From an uncultured Clostridium sp. (lineage in GTDB: Bacteria; Bacillota; Clostridia; Lachnospirales; Lachnospiraceae): a DNA stretch of 18,026 nt. A program made the translations under genes and the position numbers. The stretch spans positions 1 to 18,026 of the forward strand of contig UQXF01000075.1 of NCBI GenBank assembly GCA_900544905.1, given 5' to 3'. The notes below the pieces were generated by a model, which saw only the letters and a program-made list of their open reading frames with translations, had not been told where the DNA came from and made no database searches. Positions 7,888-16,045 of this stretch are shown here, one piece after another. Positions within the stretch are counted from its first letter, which is position 1, and every line of letters begins with the position of its first letter.

Positions 7888-9579
7888 CTACCCTTCTTTC
7901 ACCATACATTCCTTCCGGTAAAAGCAGATTCCATATTTTCGAATCTGGCGGTATCCTTCCTTATGCAGTGCCGCCGCATAATTCTGTTCTTCAATCTGTT
8001 TTAATGCCTCGTCACAGCCTGCCTCCATCCGGTCAAACTCTTTCACAACCTTTATCTCTATAATCACAGCCTGCCCTCTGACCGACAAATGCTTAAATAA
8101 AATATCCGGTCTCCCATTGCCGCTTTCCCGGTTGGAAATGACCGTATAACGGTTACAGCCCTTTAACAGGCCACACAGGAAACCATGATAATAGCTCTCT
8201 GCATAGTCATAAAAGCTGATAGTTTCTAACAGCAAGTCTGACACTTTATTTTCAAAGGTTTCACAGTCACCCTCTAAGATGGCTTTGTGCAGAACACTTA
8301 AGTCGGTGGTACGTAATCTCTTATTAAACCATTCCAGGATGGTGTTACGGTATATGCCAGCCACCTCTTTATTCGGTACGGTTAAGGTAAGATATATTGT
8401 CTCTTCCTCAAACCGTTCCCCTGTCTTCTTCAGGTATCCGGTAAAAAACAGGAAATTCCACAGATTTTCCTGGGTCTTATGGATGTCTTCATATGTGATA
8501 TCCTCATGAACCGGCTTTTCAATCGTCCCTCCTGCCAGTAAATTTTCTATCTCCTGTTTTACCTCGCTGTCCGCTTCCTCTACCAGCTCCCGGATAATGC
8601 TGTTGGATGAAGTGTTTGACCAGTACGGTTTGGGAAATGCGACTGTATTCTCAACCGCAGTATCCACATAATTAATCACGCTCCACGGGTTATATACCTC
8701 CGTTTCTCCAAAAAGGTATCCGTCATACCACTCCTTCACTTCTTCTATTTTATCCAGCAAATCATAGTCACGGAGCATCTGTTCTACTTCCTGTTGCGTG
8801 AAACCAAAAAACTCCGCATAGTTCTGATTTAAAATTGAATTTATTTTCAGGTTATTAAGTCCGGTAAAAATGCTTTCCTTACTGATACGCAGACATCCGG
8901 TAATCACTGCGAATTCCAGGCTGTCATTTGTCTTTAGGGCAGATTCAAACAATGAACGGATAAAAGTAATCATTTCATCGTAGAAGCCTGCAAAATACGA
9001 GTTTTCCAGTGGTACATCATACTCATCAATCAGTATAATAACATTTCTTCCATGGTACTTTTTCAGACAGTCGGATAAAAACTTCAGGGCAGTCGCATAA
9101 TCAATCTTCTCCGCTTTCTGCTCCATGATGTTAACATATTTTTCTTTCGTGAAGGACAGCAGTACATCCCCTTCCAGCACATAGCAGTGACGCTCATATT
9201 CCTTTGCAATCTCATTTAAAAGGCTTTTATATGCCATATCAAAATCCGGCTGTTTGGCAGATTTCAAGGACAGGGAAATCACCGGATACTGACCCATGTG
9301 CTCTGTGTACCTCTCCCCTGTCTGGCTGATTTTCATATCGTCAAAATAGCGGCTGTTATCCGTAACATTTCCATGGATATCTGTATCCTGCTCAAAGAAG
9401 GTTTTTATCATGCTGAGGGCAAGGGTTTTTCCGAAACGGCGGGGCCTGGTAAAGAGATTAACCTTTCCGCCCTTGTCAAGTATCTCTCCAATCAATAACG
9501 TCTTATCAATATAATAATATGGTTTATCAATTATCTCTTTGTAATTTTCAATTCCTATTGCAATCGGCTTGTTTTCCAT
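7888..9579 (-). CDS. AAA-ATPase-like / PD-(D/E)XK nuclease superfamily protein
   Basis: This 563-residue protein has an N-terminal AAA-ATPase-like domain (PF09820 type) and a C-terminal PD-(D/E)XK nuclease-like domain (PF08011, formerly DUF1703). The family's typical opening is present (PIAIGIENYKEIIDKPYYYIDKT shortened here to its sense). Walker A is RPRRFGKTL near 46-53, Walker B is IILIDEYD at 181-188, and TGCLRIS lies near 227-233. The nuclease signature is Asp492 (GRPDILF) and Glu508-x-Lys510 (IIEIKV), so catalytic residues look intact. The family is often multicopy in gut Firmicutes and Bacteroidetes, and its function is unsettled, with defence or selfish-element roles suggested. The start at 9579 is chosen from AGGAGG 9 nt upstream; an ATG at 9627 lacks a ribosome site. 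The gene is monocistronic, with hairpins on both sides. Confidence 0.92.
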   Translation of the reverse strand: MENKPIAIGIENYKEIIDKPYYYIDKTLLIGEILDKGGKVNLFTRPRRFGKTLALSMIKTFFEQDTDIHGNVTDNSRYFDDMKISQTGERYTEHMGQYPVISLSLKSAKQPDFDMAYKSLLNEIAKEYERHCYVLEGDVLLSFTKEKYVNIMEQKAEKIDYATALKFLSDCLKKYHGRNVIILIDEYDVPLENSYFAGFYDEMITFIRSLFESALKTNDSLEFAVITGCLRISKESIFTGLNNLKINSILNQNYAEFFGFTQQEVEQMLRDYDLLDKIEEVKEWYDGYLFGETEVYNPWSVINYVDTAVENTVAFPKPYWSNTSSNSIIRELVEEADSEVKQEIENLLAGGTIEKPVHEDITYEDIHKTQENLWNFLFFTGYLKKTGERFEEETIYLTLTVPNKEVAGIYRNTILEWFNKRLRTTDLSVLHKAILEGDCETFENKVSDLLLETISFYDYAESYYHGFLCGLLKGCNRYTVISNRESGNGRPDILFKHLSVRGQAVIIEIKVVKEFDRMEAGCDEALKQIEEQNYAAALHKEGYRQIRKYGICFYRKECMVKEG

Positions 9580-9609
9580 CCTGCTCTGCCTCCTTCTACG
9601 GATATGGTT

Positions 9610-9618
9610 ATTGTAGCA
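9610..9618 (-). promoter_or_regulatory. Extended -10 promoter candidate for the AAA-ATPase gene
   Basis: Read leftward, TGCTACAAT is a TGN-extended -10 element. It lies 31 nt upstream of the ATG at 9579, and transcription would start near 9603. I see no good -35, which extended -10 promoters can do without. It sits after the upstream terminator, as expected for an independent gene. Confidence 0.4.
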
Positions 9619-9643
9619 TATTGCCATGGAAAATACTATAACG

Positions 9644-9700
9644 AAAACTCACCGGAGCACATCAAATCTTTCTATATAGATTTAATGTACTTCGGTGAGT
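9644..9700 (-). terminator. Long hairpin terminator after the exported-protein gene group
   Basis: Arms 9647-9668 and 9679-9700 form a 22-bp stem with a 10-nt loop. Read leftward it has two G-U pairs and one mismatch and is followed by TTTTCGTT. On the plus strand the same changes give two mismatches, so the hairpin favours minus-strand RNA. It follows the stop codon at 9772 by about 70 nt. Confidence 0.75.
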
Positions 9701-9771
9701 CGTTAGCTGCCAAGCAGATGGGAAAATGGTTCCGTGAATCATTTTTGAGTGGTAAATTTTTGATTCCATTA

Positions 9772-10404
9772 TTACTTACAATATTTTTTCCTGTTTTTCG
9801 ATGTATTTTTCCGGAATTTCAATTTTCCATTGTTCTCACTATAGCATTTTGTCCGTTCAATTTTGGAAACATAGCTCTGATAACTGCTTTTTGTTACTTT
9901 CCTTCCATTCACATAGTACTTTCCATTTTTTGTTCTGGCAGCCACCTTCATTTTACTTCCGGTAACCCGGTAATAAATGTTGTCGCAAAACCAGTCGTCT
10001 CCTTCATAGGCTTTAATAATATGCTTTTTCGGATAAACGGCACCAATCTCTCCACCGGAATAATAACACATACTTTTCAATTTTTTGACCTTCCCATTCC
10101 GGTAGGTATACACCCAGTAATTTTCCGGTGCCGTATAGCTTTCCTTTACAATCAGTTCCGGTACTTTATCCCCGGAAATATCCATCACCGCAAAAGAAAT
10201 ACTCCCTATTTCCATCCCCGCAAATTCTTTAAAATCGGAACGTTTCATAATACTGCTTAAGTAGGATTTATAGGCTTTTTTTGCCTTTCCTGCTTTTGAT
10301 GCCGCCTCACTTGGGATTGCAGTAATAAAAATTGCAATAAGTAAAAAGCAGGCGGTTACTGCTATTGATTTTTGGTTTTTCTTTCTCATCTTTGTCTGAA
10401 ACAT
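9772..10404 (-). CDS. Small secreted protein of unknown function
   Basis: The product is 210 residues with a signal peptide (basic MFQTKMRKKNQK, hydrophobic core, cleavage near SEAA at about residue 34). A lysine-rich segment follows, then a domain with FAVMDISGDKVPELIVKE. That resembles the D-x-DGxxELI calcium or repeat motif seen in the lipoprotein encoded at 11464-12753, here with Ser and Lys in place of Asp and Gly. Tyr-rich strands (YWVYTYRNGKVKKL, YYVNGRKV) suggest a beta-rich fold. I do not recognise a named family. The start at 10404 is chosen from GGAGG 5 nt upstream. It shares its untranslated leader almost base for base with the preceding gene (see repeat at 10402-11450) and is the last gene of its group, before the hairpin at 9644. 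Confidence 0.8.
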   Translation of the reverse strand: MFQTKMRKKNQKSIAVTACFLLIAIFITAIPSEAASKAGKAKKAYKSYLSSIMKRSDFKEFAGMEIGSISFAVMDISGDKVPELIVKESYTAPENYWVYTYRNGKVKKLKSMCYYSGGEIGAVYPKKHIIKAYEGDDWFCDNIYYRVTGSKMKVAARTKNGKYYVNGRKVTKSSYQSYVSKIERTKCYSENNGKLKFRKNTSKNRKKYCK

Positions 10405-11450
10405 TTTTTCCTCCATTTCATGCATTTTTCAGCACAAACAAATAATTATTGTTTCCACTGCTTTTAATAATAAACTTACTCTGCCAAACCCCATGTTTTC
10501 AAAGTTTTTAATTTCGTTCCATTTTTTTTCATAATATATATTTTCCCAGTGTAATTAATCAGATTTTCTACTCTTAAAAAAACGTAATTTCCACATACCC
10601 GGATAGTGCCTATATGCCTATTATTACTATCAAAAAGTACTTTATGATTTATAAAATCTTTATCATACAACCATAGCTGTCCGCCTACTATTACATAATG
10701 ACCATCACTATTGCTACAATAACCATCCATGTTAAAATCAAATCCGTCTGTATCTATCTTTTTTCTATTCTTATCAAAAAAGAAGTCAATTGCATCTGTA
10801 TCTGTCATACAATTATCCGTAACATATCCCATTTTCCCATTTAAATTGAACAATGAGCGAACATAACCTTTACTCTTGCATATTCTCTTTTTCCCTTTTC
10901 CATCAATTTTCATACGACATATATATCCTGTATCCATCGTATATTTCCAAGAACTATGTCCATATTGTTTACACTCTACATAATAAATATATTTGCCAAT
11001 TACAACTGGATTTCTTCCTACAGCTAATTTTTTTGCTGACTTTCCATTACTTCTTTTAAACCGATAAATATATGTATTAGTATGATCGGTTCCATATGCC
11101 TTATCCCATTCAGCAACAATATACTTATTTGTAGCATTTAAGTAGTAAAAGCCATTCGTTTTTTCTTTACCTGATTGATATTTACACAACGTCTTTTTCT
11201 TTCCCGTTTTGGTATCATATCGCATAATTCCCATTCTCAAACCGCCCATCTCAAAAGCATAATATAAATAACGTCCTTTCTGACAAGCCACACCTGGTTC
11301 CACCGCATTCTTTTTCGCTTCTGCTTGCATTGGAATTGAACCAATCATTATTAATGATAAAAATGCCATCCACACTAATAAAACACCTTTTTTTATACCG
11401 TTTTTCCTACCCATCTTTTCCTCCATTCCGTGCGTTTTTCAGCACAAGTA
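10402..11450 (-). repeat. Duplicated 39-nt leader in front of two exported-protein genes
   Basis: Positions 10402-10440 and 11412-11450 agree at 33 of 39 bases. Each copy runs from the start codon back through GGAGG and a shared GTGCTGAAAAA block. The similarity stops at the start codon and does not enter the coding sequence, and it fades just upstream of the block. The features it joins encode unrelated proteins. This indicates a duplicated or selected 5' untranslated region. Confidence 0.7.
10476..11414 (-). CDS. Secreted propeller-like repeat protein (DUF5050-like), function unknown
   Basis: The 312-residue product begins with a signal peptide (MGRKNGIKKG, hydrophobic core, PMQAEA cleavage near residue 34). 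The mature part has repeated short strands of the type GRYLYYAF, GKYIYYVE, GYICRMKIDGKGKKRI and GKIYIMKKNGTKLKTL. This is the pattern of beta-propeller proteins in Clostridia that read out aromatic and basic residues in each blade (DUF5050-like). The assignment is from repeat rhythm only. It lies 49 nt after the lipoprotein gene and 71 nt before the small secreted protein gene. The start at 11414 is set by GGAGG 5 nt upstream. Sampled lines of this gene are about 20-35% GC by hand count, clearly lower than addB, which may mean a different origin or weak constraint. Confidence 0.8.
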   Translation of the reverse strand: MGRKNGIKKGVLLVWMAFLSLIMIGSIPMQAEAKKNAVEPGVACQKGRYLYYAFEMGGLRMGIMRYDTKTGKKKTLCKYQSGKEKTNGFYYLNATNKYIVAEWDKAYGTDHTNTYIYRFKRSNGKSAKKLAVGRNPVVIGKYIYYVECKQYGHSSWKYTMDTGYICRMKIDGKGKKRICKSKGYVRSLFNLNGKMGYVTDNCMTDTDAIDFFFDKNRKKIDTDGFDFNMDGYCSNSDGHYVIVGGQLWLYDKDFINHKVLFDSNNRHIGTIRVCGNYVFLRVENLINYTGKIYIMKKNGTKLKTLKTWGLAE

Positions 11451-11463
11451 AATCCTCTTTTCC

Positions 11464-12753
11464 TTATCCTGCATATCTTGAATAATGCACAACCGTAATC
11501 CGACTCACCATTCCATCTTCTGAATCCAGATACACACCATAATTCCCAAATCCCTCTCCTGTAATATATGTATTGTAATTATTCAGATAAAATCCTCGTT
11601 CATTTAAATTCTTCTGTGCTTCAGCATCCGCCATCCCTGGGTATACACCAAACAAAGAAAGCCTGGCCACTGCTTCTTCATAATATCCTATCGAACCCGC
11701 GTCCTCATCATAACAATTATATACCTCAATACCATCTATAGTGCCTGTATATGCAATCACATACGGATTATCAACCCTTTCTAACACAATTCCTGTCTGC
11801 TCCGCAACTTCATTCGATATCGTCTCAATATCACCATTTGTCTGCATAAAGCGAACCCCCAAATCCAAATCTGTTGTCTTTATCTCCTCAAGCTGTTCCA
11901 TTAGCAGTGTCATATACTCTTCCCCATATCCAGTAATTTCATCTATATCAAAAGTCTTCCATGGAAGCTCTAATTCTGATGCATCACCCACGACAGACTG
12001 ATACCATACATCATATTCCGCCTGATTTACTGTTACCGTTTCACCATCTGAAGAACCATCATTCAGATAATATAAAATTCCATCTCCATCCGTATCCAAT
12101 TCATCTGGAAACGGTGTGCCATCATAATCCTCCTCTCTAAACCACTTATCCCACGTATCCACAGAACCCTGGCTAACATAACTGTCTGTTTCAGAGTCAT
12201 AGCTATACAGATTGTATGGCCATAAGTCATTACCCAATCCCTGATTATGAGACCATTCTGCCTTAATGACCCCATTATCATAAAACGTAAGTGCCGGAAA
12301 TTCTAACAATTCTAATACCGTTTCATCCGTGTCAGCATCATAGTCATAAATCCGGGCTGTCATTCCTGCCATGGAAGACTCCGTATACAGTATAATTACT
12401 TCTTCGCTTCCATCCCTATCTATATCATAGATGGCATACTGATTCGGGGTTTCCTTGCTTTCCATATATTCCAATTGACCACCCTCTGGTTCCTGGTTGC
12501 AACAGAATGCTGTTAATACATCTGCGTATTTGTGCATCTTCTTTGCCTTTGCGAAAACTTCTGTCTGCTTCTCCTCATTTTCTTCCGAAGTATTCTCCAC
12601 CTGTTGTACTTCCTCTGTAAATTCCGGCGTTTCTGTTTCCGTTATTTCTGTTTTTGTTGATTCTACAGACCATATTTCTTGTTCTGTGTCTGTCCCACAG
12701 CCTGTTAATAACATACTGATACAGCAAATTACTAATATATATTTCTTTTTCAT
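11464..12753 (-). CDS. Lipoprotein with Asp-rich repeat-like motifs, function unknown
   Basis: The 429-residue product has a type II signal peptide with lipobox LLTG-C at residues 16-20, so it should be lipid-anchored outside the membrane. A long Glu/Thr-rich spacer (about 25-68) follows. The globular part contains AIYDIDRDGSEEVIILY and DELDTDGDGILYYL, two Asp/Gly loops of EF-hand or FG-GAP-like type that may bind calcium. The C-terminal 60 residues (GVYPGMADAEAQKNL to the end) look like a small separate domain found at the end of some clostridial lipoproteins. I recognise no enzymatic motif. AAGGAG lies 9 nt before the ATG. It heads a group of three exported proteins. A TTGTGT, 19 nt, TATAAA pair upstream is only a weak promoter candidate. 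Confidence 0.82.
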   Translation of the reverse strand: MKKKYILVICCISMLLTGCGTDTEQEIWSVESTKTEITETETPEFTEEVQQVENTSEENEEKQTEVFAKAKKMHKYADVLTAFCCNQEPEGGQLEYMESKETPNQYAIYDIDRDGSEEVIILYTESSMAGMTARIYDYDADTDETVLELLEFPALTFYDNGVIKAEWSHNQGLGNDLWPYNLYSYDSETDSYVSQGSVDTWDKWFREEDYDGTPFPDELDTDGDGILYYLNDGSSDGETVTVNQAEYDVWYQSVVGDASELELPWKTFDIDEITGYGEEYMTLLMEQLEEIKTTDLDLGVRFMQTNGDIETISNEVAEQTGIVLERVDNPYVIAYTGTIDGIEVYNCYDEDAGSIGYYEEAVARLSLFGVYPGMADAEAQKNLNERGFYLNNYNTYITGEGFGNYGVYLDSEDGMVSRITVVHYSRYAG

Positions 12754-12897
12754 CCTTGAAATCTCCTTCTTGTAATTTTATAACACATTTACCTTTCCCC
12801 AACACAAACTACCTTTGTTTTACTCCAGCTTCCATATTTTTTCTTTTCTCCAAACTACTTATAGGCATATATTCTTACATAATACTTTCTTCTCTAA

Positions 12898-13536
12898 CTA
12901 CAACCCTAATTCAAAAAATGGTACAGACAACAACATCGCCACCAACTCATCTGGAATATCGCCGGGAAGTGTTACCCCATACCGCTCCTTAAACTTATTA
13001 CTCATATTTTCCTGCTCATCATAAATCATCGCTGCCATCAGCGGGTCATCAAATCTCCTGAAATACCATGGTGACTCTTTGTCATCATATGCATCGTCAT
13101 CAGAAAATTCCAGATGAAATCCTTCTGTTTCTACAAGTTTCTGTACCAACACCTGCTTTTCTCCACTTTCCAAAATCAGTGCATGCTCTCCTTCCTTCTT
13201 TATCCAAATAAAAGACAATCGCCCAGTCTCTTTTTGCATTTCATTCATAAACGTGATTGTTCGGATAAATTTTGTTTTCCCTCTTCTTATCAAAGGATTG
13301 ACCAAAAACATTGCACCATCATCCTCCACACCGCATCCATAATATAAGCTTCCTGTCGGATATTGTACTCTGATAAAATAAACTTCTGCTGCATCCTCAA
13401 CATTAATTTGTCCCCATAACTCCATCTTCCCGTTTCTACGGCACAATACACAATATTCTGTTTTAGAAGAATAGCCGGTATGGGCTCCAATATTTTCATA
13501 TATTGCATAATTCACTCTTGTTCTATTATTTGCCAT
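12898..13536 (-). CDS. Unknown cytosolic protein in the FHA/ABC cluster
   Basis: The product is about 212 residues, with no signal peptide or membrane segment, and I recognise no family. It has a beta-rich first half (MELWGQINVEDAAEVYFIRVQYP, GSLYYGCGVEDDGAMFLVNPLI), an acidic patch FSDDDAYDDKESPW, and a helical C-terminus. It lies about 35 nt after the FHA-ABC transporter gene in the same direction and so is probably cotranscribed. Two starts are possible: ATG at 13545 and ATG at 13536. I chose 13536 because AAGGGA and AGGGGG lie before it, but the choice is uncertain. A 144-nt gap without a clear terminator separates it from the lipoprotein gene. Confidence 0.75.
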   Translation of the reverse strand: MANNRTRVNYAIYENIGAHTGYSSKTEYCVLCRRNGKMELWGQINVEDAAEVYFIRVQYPTGSLYYGCGVEDDGAMFLVNPLIRRGKTKFIRTITFMNEMQKETGRLSFIWIKKEGEHALILESGEKQVLVQKLVETEGFHLEFSDDDAYDDKESPWYFRRFDDPLMAAMIYDEQENMSNKFKERYGVTLPGDIPDELVAMLLSVPFFELGL

Positions 13537-13571
13537 TCCCTTCATCCCCCTGTATCTTTTCCCTTAATTCG

Positions 13572-15992
13572 TTATCGTCTATCTCTTGACAAATTTCTAA
13601 GTGCAATCATGCAAAATCCACAACACACCACTATCATAACAGCTAATACAAGATAGGAGTGGGACAAATGCTTTACTGTATGCTTAAATGCTGATTCTGC
13701 CTTGTGCAAATCCTCAATCATGTCTGCCACATCACTATGGTTGATTTCAAACCGCATCTTCAATTTATTCAAATTTGCAATACTTCCAAAACCCTCTACC
13801 GACCACTTGCTTACAGTGAATTTTGCAATATGTTTTCCCATCCCATCTAAATCAAACAGAATGCCGGAAAAGAGCAGTTGTATAATTAATACAAATGGTG
13901 CTAAAACCATGGCTTTATCTGCTGAACGCACCATAGCAGAAATTGCAAAGCCTAAAGCGGTAGCTGCATAGATTGTCATCCACATCAGTAAGAATTTTTC
14001 AAAAAATGAATGCTCAAATATAAGCCCTTTATCCTCACATCCCACCGTAAGGGTAAATATACCCATCATAATCCATGCCTGTAACATTGTTACAAATAGC
14101 TGTACATTGTATTTGGACAGCACGTATGCAGGAAGCTTTAAATTACCCATATACTCCCGTCTAAGAATATTTCTCTCCTTACAGATTTCCTGTATAGAAT
14201 TAAAAAGACCAATCCATATTCCTGCACAGCTCAACGAAAATAAAATGGATTTCGTCGGTTCGTATACATCAAAAACATCATCTGATGCGACAACATTAAT
14301 TAACAGAGCAATAATAACCGGCTGAAAAAAGGACATTAAAAGACATTGCCAGTCATTTTTAATAATTTCAAAATAACGGAGTGTCAATACCCATAACTGA
14401 CGAAAAAAGCCAGCCTGTGACCTTGATATACGGGCAGCCGCTGTCCTATTTCCCCGTCCTGCACTCTTTCCCATATACACCGTTCCAGTATGTTCAAATT
14501 GTCCGTTCCCAGTCTGCATGCTTACCGAATCCGACTGCTCTATTTTCCACTTTCTTGCCCAACGGTCTGTATCTGCAGCAATCATATTGTACATATCTAC
14601 CAGATTGTCTGTTTGAAAGAAAATAATTGCTTCCTCTATCGTTCCACAAAAACACAATTTTCCTCCCGGTCCCATAAACACAATCTTATCGCACAGATGC
14701 AGATTCTGAGTAGTATGGGTTACCATAATAATCGTCTTTCCCTGCAATTTTGCCAGACGGTTTAAGGTCTGCATCAGATTTTTCTCCGTTCCCGGATCCA
14801 GACCGGAGGTGGGCTCGTCTAAAAAGAAAAGACTTGGGTCTGCCAGCAATTCCACGGCAATACTTGCCCGTTTCTTTTGCCCTCCAGACAGCTTCCGGAT
14901 AAACGTATCCTGATGTTCCGAAAGTTCTACCATGTCAAGTACCTTCGTAATCCGGTCGTCAATCTCCCGGCTGCTGACATCCTTTGGCATCTTTAATTTT
15001 GCAGTGTAATAAAGCATCCGCCGAAGGGTCAGATTATTATAGATAATATCCTCCTGCGGCACATATCCAATCATATTCTTGAGCACTGAAAAATTCTTTC
15101 GCATATCCATTCCATCACAAACAATCTGTCCAGTAACATCACGGTCAAATCCGCTGATTGCATTCATGACGGTAGATTTTCCGGCACCGGAACCTCCAAT
15201 AATTGCCACAAATTCATTACTGCCAATATCCAGATTGACATCCTGTAAAATATACCTCTCTTTATTTACTTTTTTATATAGGTTTCGGACATGCAAGGTA
15301 ACACCGTTCTGTCTGCTTCTGTAGAATAAAAATCCCCCATTATAAATAATCCGCATATTTAAAATAGTAATCAAGTCATTATCCTTTAATTTAACCGGCT
15401 GATGAATCATGGAACTATTTAAAAACACTCCATTCATACTGGATAAGTCACGAATCACATAACTATCCTGATACCTCACTATTTCCGCATGCTGTCTGGA
15501 TGCACTAACATGAGGGATAACAATATCATTGTTATCTGCCCGCCCTAACGTTATTTTTTCATTGCCAATATCCACTTTTGTCCAACGTGCGCCATCACTG
15601 CGTTCGGTATATAACAAAATAAAACCATTCTTCGCATCCTGCACCTGTGGATGAATGGAAATAAAATCTCCATCTGCCAGAGGAATATAATTTCTGCTCT
15701 TTTTTTCAAAATATGTCTTACCCTGCTTATGTATATACGTCCCGTTTGTGCTTCCCATATCTGCATAATACAGTTTCCCGTTTATCCATTTGAACTTACC
15801 ATGCAGATTTGACATGCCACTGCATTCCACTTTAATGTCACACTCTGTAGAACGTCCTAAAACCAATCTTTGCTGGTTTTCCGGATGCAATGGATACTCT
15901 CTTAATACTCCGGTGGAATCCATAATAGTAAATTGTGGGGCACTTTGTACATTCATGTCCTGCCCATATTGTCCTAATCTTTTTACATCCAT
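13572..15992 (-). CDS. FHA-FHA-ABC transporter fusion (Rv1747-like architecture)
   Basis: This 806-residue protein joins two N-terminal FHA phosphothreonine-binding domains to an ABC half-exporter of the ABCG/ABC-2 type. FHA1 (about 43-115) has GR at 46-47, S-N-L-H at 61-64 and NG at 83-84. FHA2 (about 147-215) is more canonical, with GR at 150-151, S-R-Q-H at 165-168 and NG at 187-188. The ATPase has Walker A GGSGAGKST (266-274), a Q-loop Gln313, signature LSGGQ (368-372), Walker B LFFLDEP with Glu393, and His426, so it should be active. A membrane domain of about six helices spans 555-800. Domain order matches Mycobacterium tuberculosis Rv1747, which is controlled by a Ser/Thr kinase. The substrate is unknown. 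AGGAG lies 11 nt before the ATG. The gene follows two membrane FHA genes. Confidence 0.93.
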   Translation of the reverse strand: MDVKRLGQYGQDMNVQSAPQFTIMDSTGVLREYPLHPENQQRLVLGRSTECDIKVECSGMSNLHGKFKWINGKLYYADMGSTNGTYIHKQGKTYFEKKSRNYIPLADGDFISIHPQVQDAKNGFILLYTERSDGARWTKVDIGNEKITLGRADNNDIVIPHVSASRQHAEIVRYQDSYVIRDLSSMNGVFLNSSMIHQPVKLKDNDLITILNMRIIYNGGFLFYRSRQNGVTLHVRNLYKKVNKERYILQDVNLDIGSNEFVAIIGGSGAGKSTVMNAISGFDRDVTGQIVCDGMDMRKNFSVLKNMIGYVPQEDIIYNNLTLRRMLYYTAKLKMPKDVSSREIDDRITKVLDMVELSEHQDTFIRKLSGGQKKRASIAVELLADPSLFFLDEPTSGLDPGTEKNLMQTLNRLAKLQGKTIIMVTHTTQNLHLCDKIVFMGPGGKLCFCGTIEEAIIFFQTDNLVDMYNMIAADTDRWARKWKIEQSDSVSMQTGNGQFEHTGTVYMGKSAGRGNRTAAARISRSQAGFFRQLWVLTLRYFEIIKNDWQCLLMSFFQPVIIALLINVVASDDVFDVYEPTKSILFSLSCAGIWIGLFNSIQEICKERNILRREYMGNLKLPAYVLSKYNVQLFVTMLQAWIMMGIFTLTVGCEDKGLIFEHSFFEKFLLMWMTIYAATALGFAISAMVRSADKAMVLAPFVLIIQLLFSGILFDLDGMGKHIAKFTVSKWSVEGFGSIANLNKLKMRFEINHSDVADMIEDLHKAESAFKHTVKHLSHSYLVLAVMIVVCCGFCMIALRNLSRDRR

Positions 15993-16045
15993 TGTGCTCT
16001 ATTCTCCTCACTCATCCTGCGTATCCATTTTTTACCATGGGCAAA

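Larger units (their letters stand above)
7769..9716. repeat. 14-bp inverted repeat bracketing the AAA-ATPase gene
   Basis: TGCTTGGCAGCTAA at 7769-7782 and its exact reverse complement at 9703-9716 flank the AAA-ATPase gene. On each side the repeat is followed inward, after exactly 2 nt, by a long hairpin (7785-7835 and 9647-9700). I see no target-site duplication outside the repeats. The core TAGCTGCCA also occurs at 5675-5683 near another terminator, so it may be a dispersed terminator-associated motif rather than element ends. Confidence 0.5.

Noticed and set aside
9604..10260. 218-residue plus-strand frame
   Set aside because: It runs antisense to the secreted protein gene, with no ribosome site, and crosses the terminator hairpin and the 14-bp repeat.
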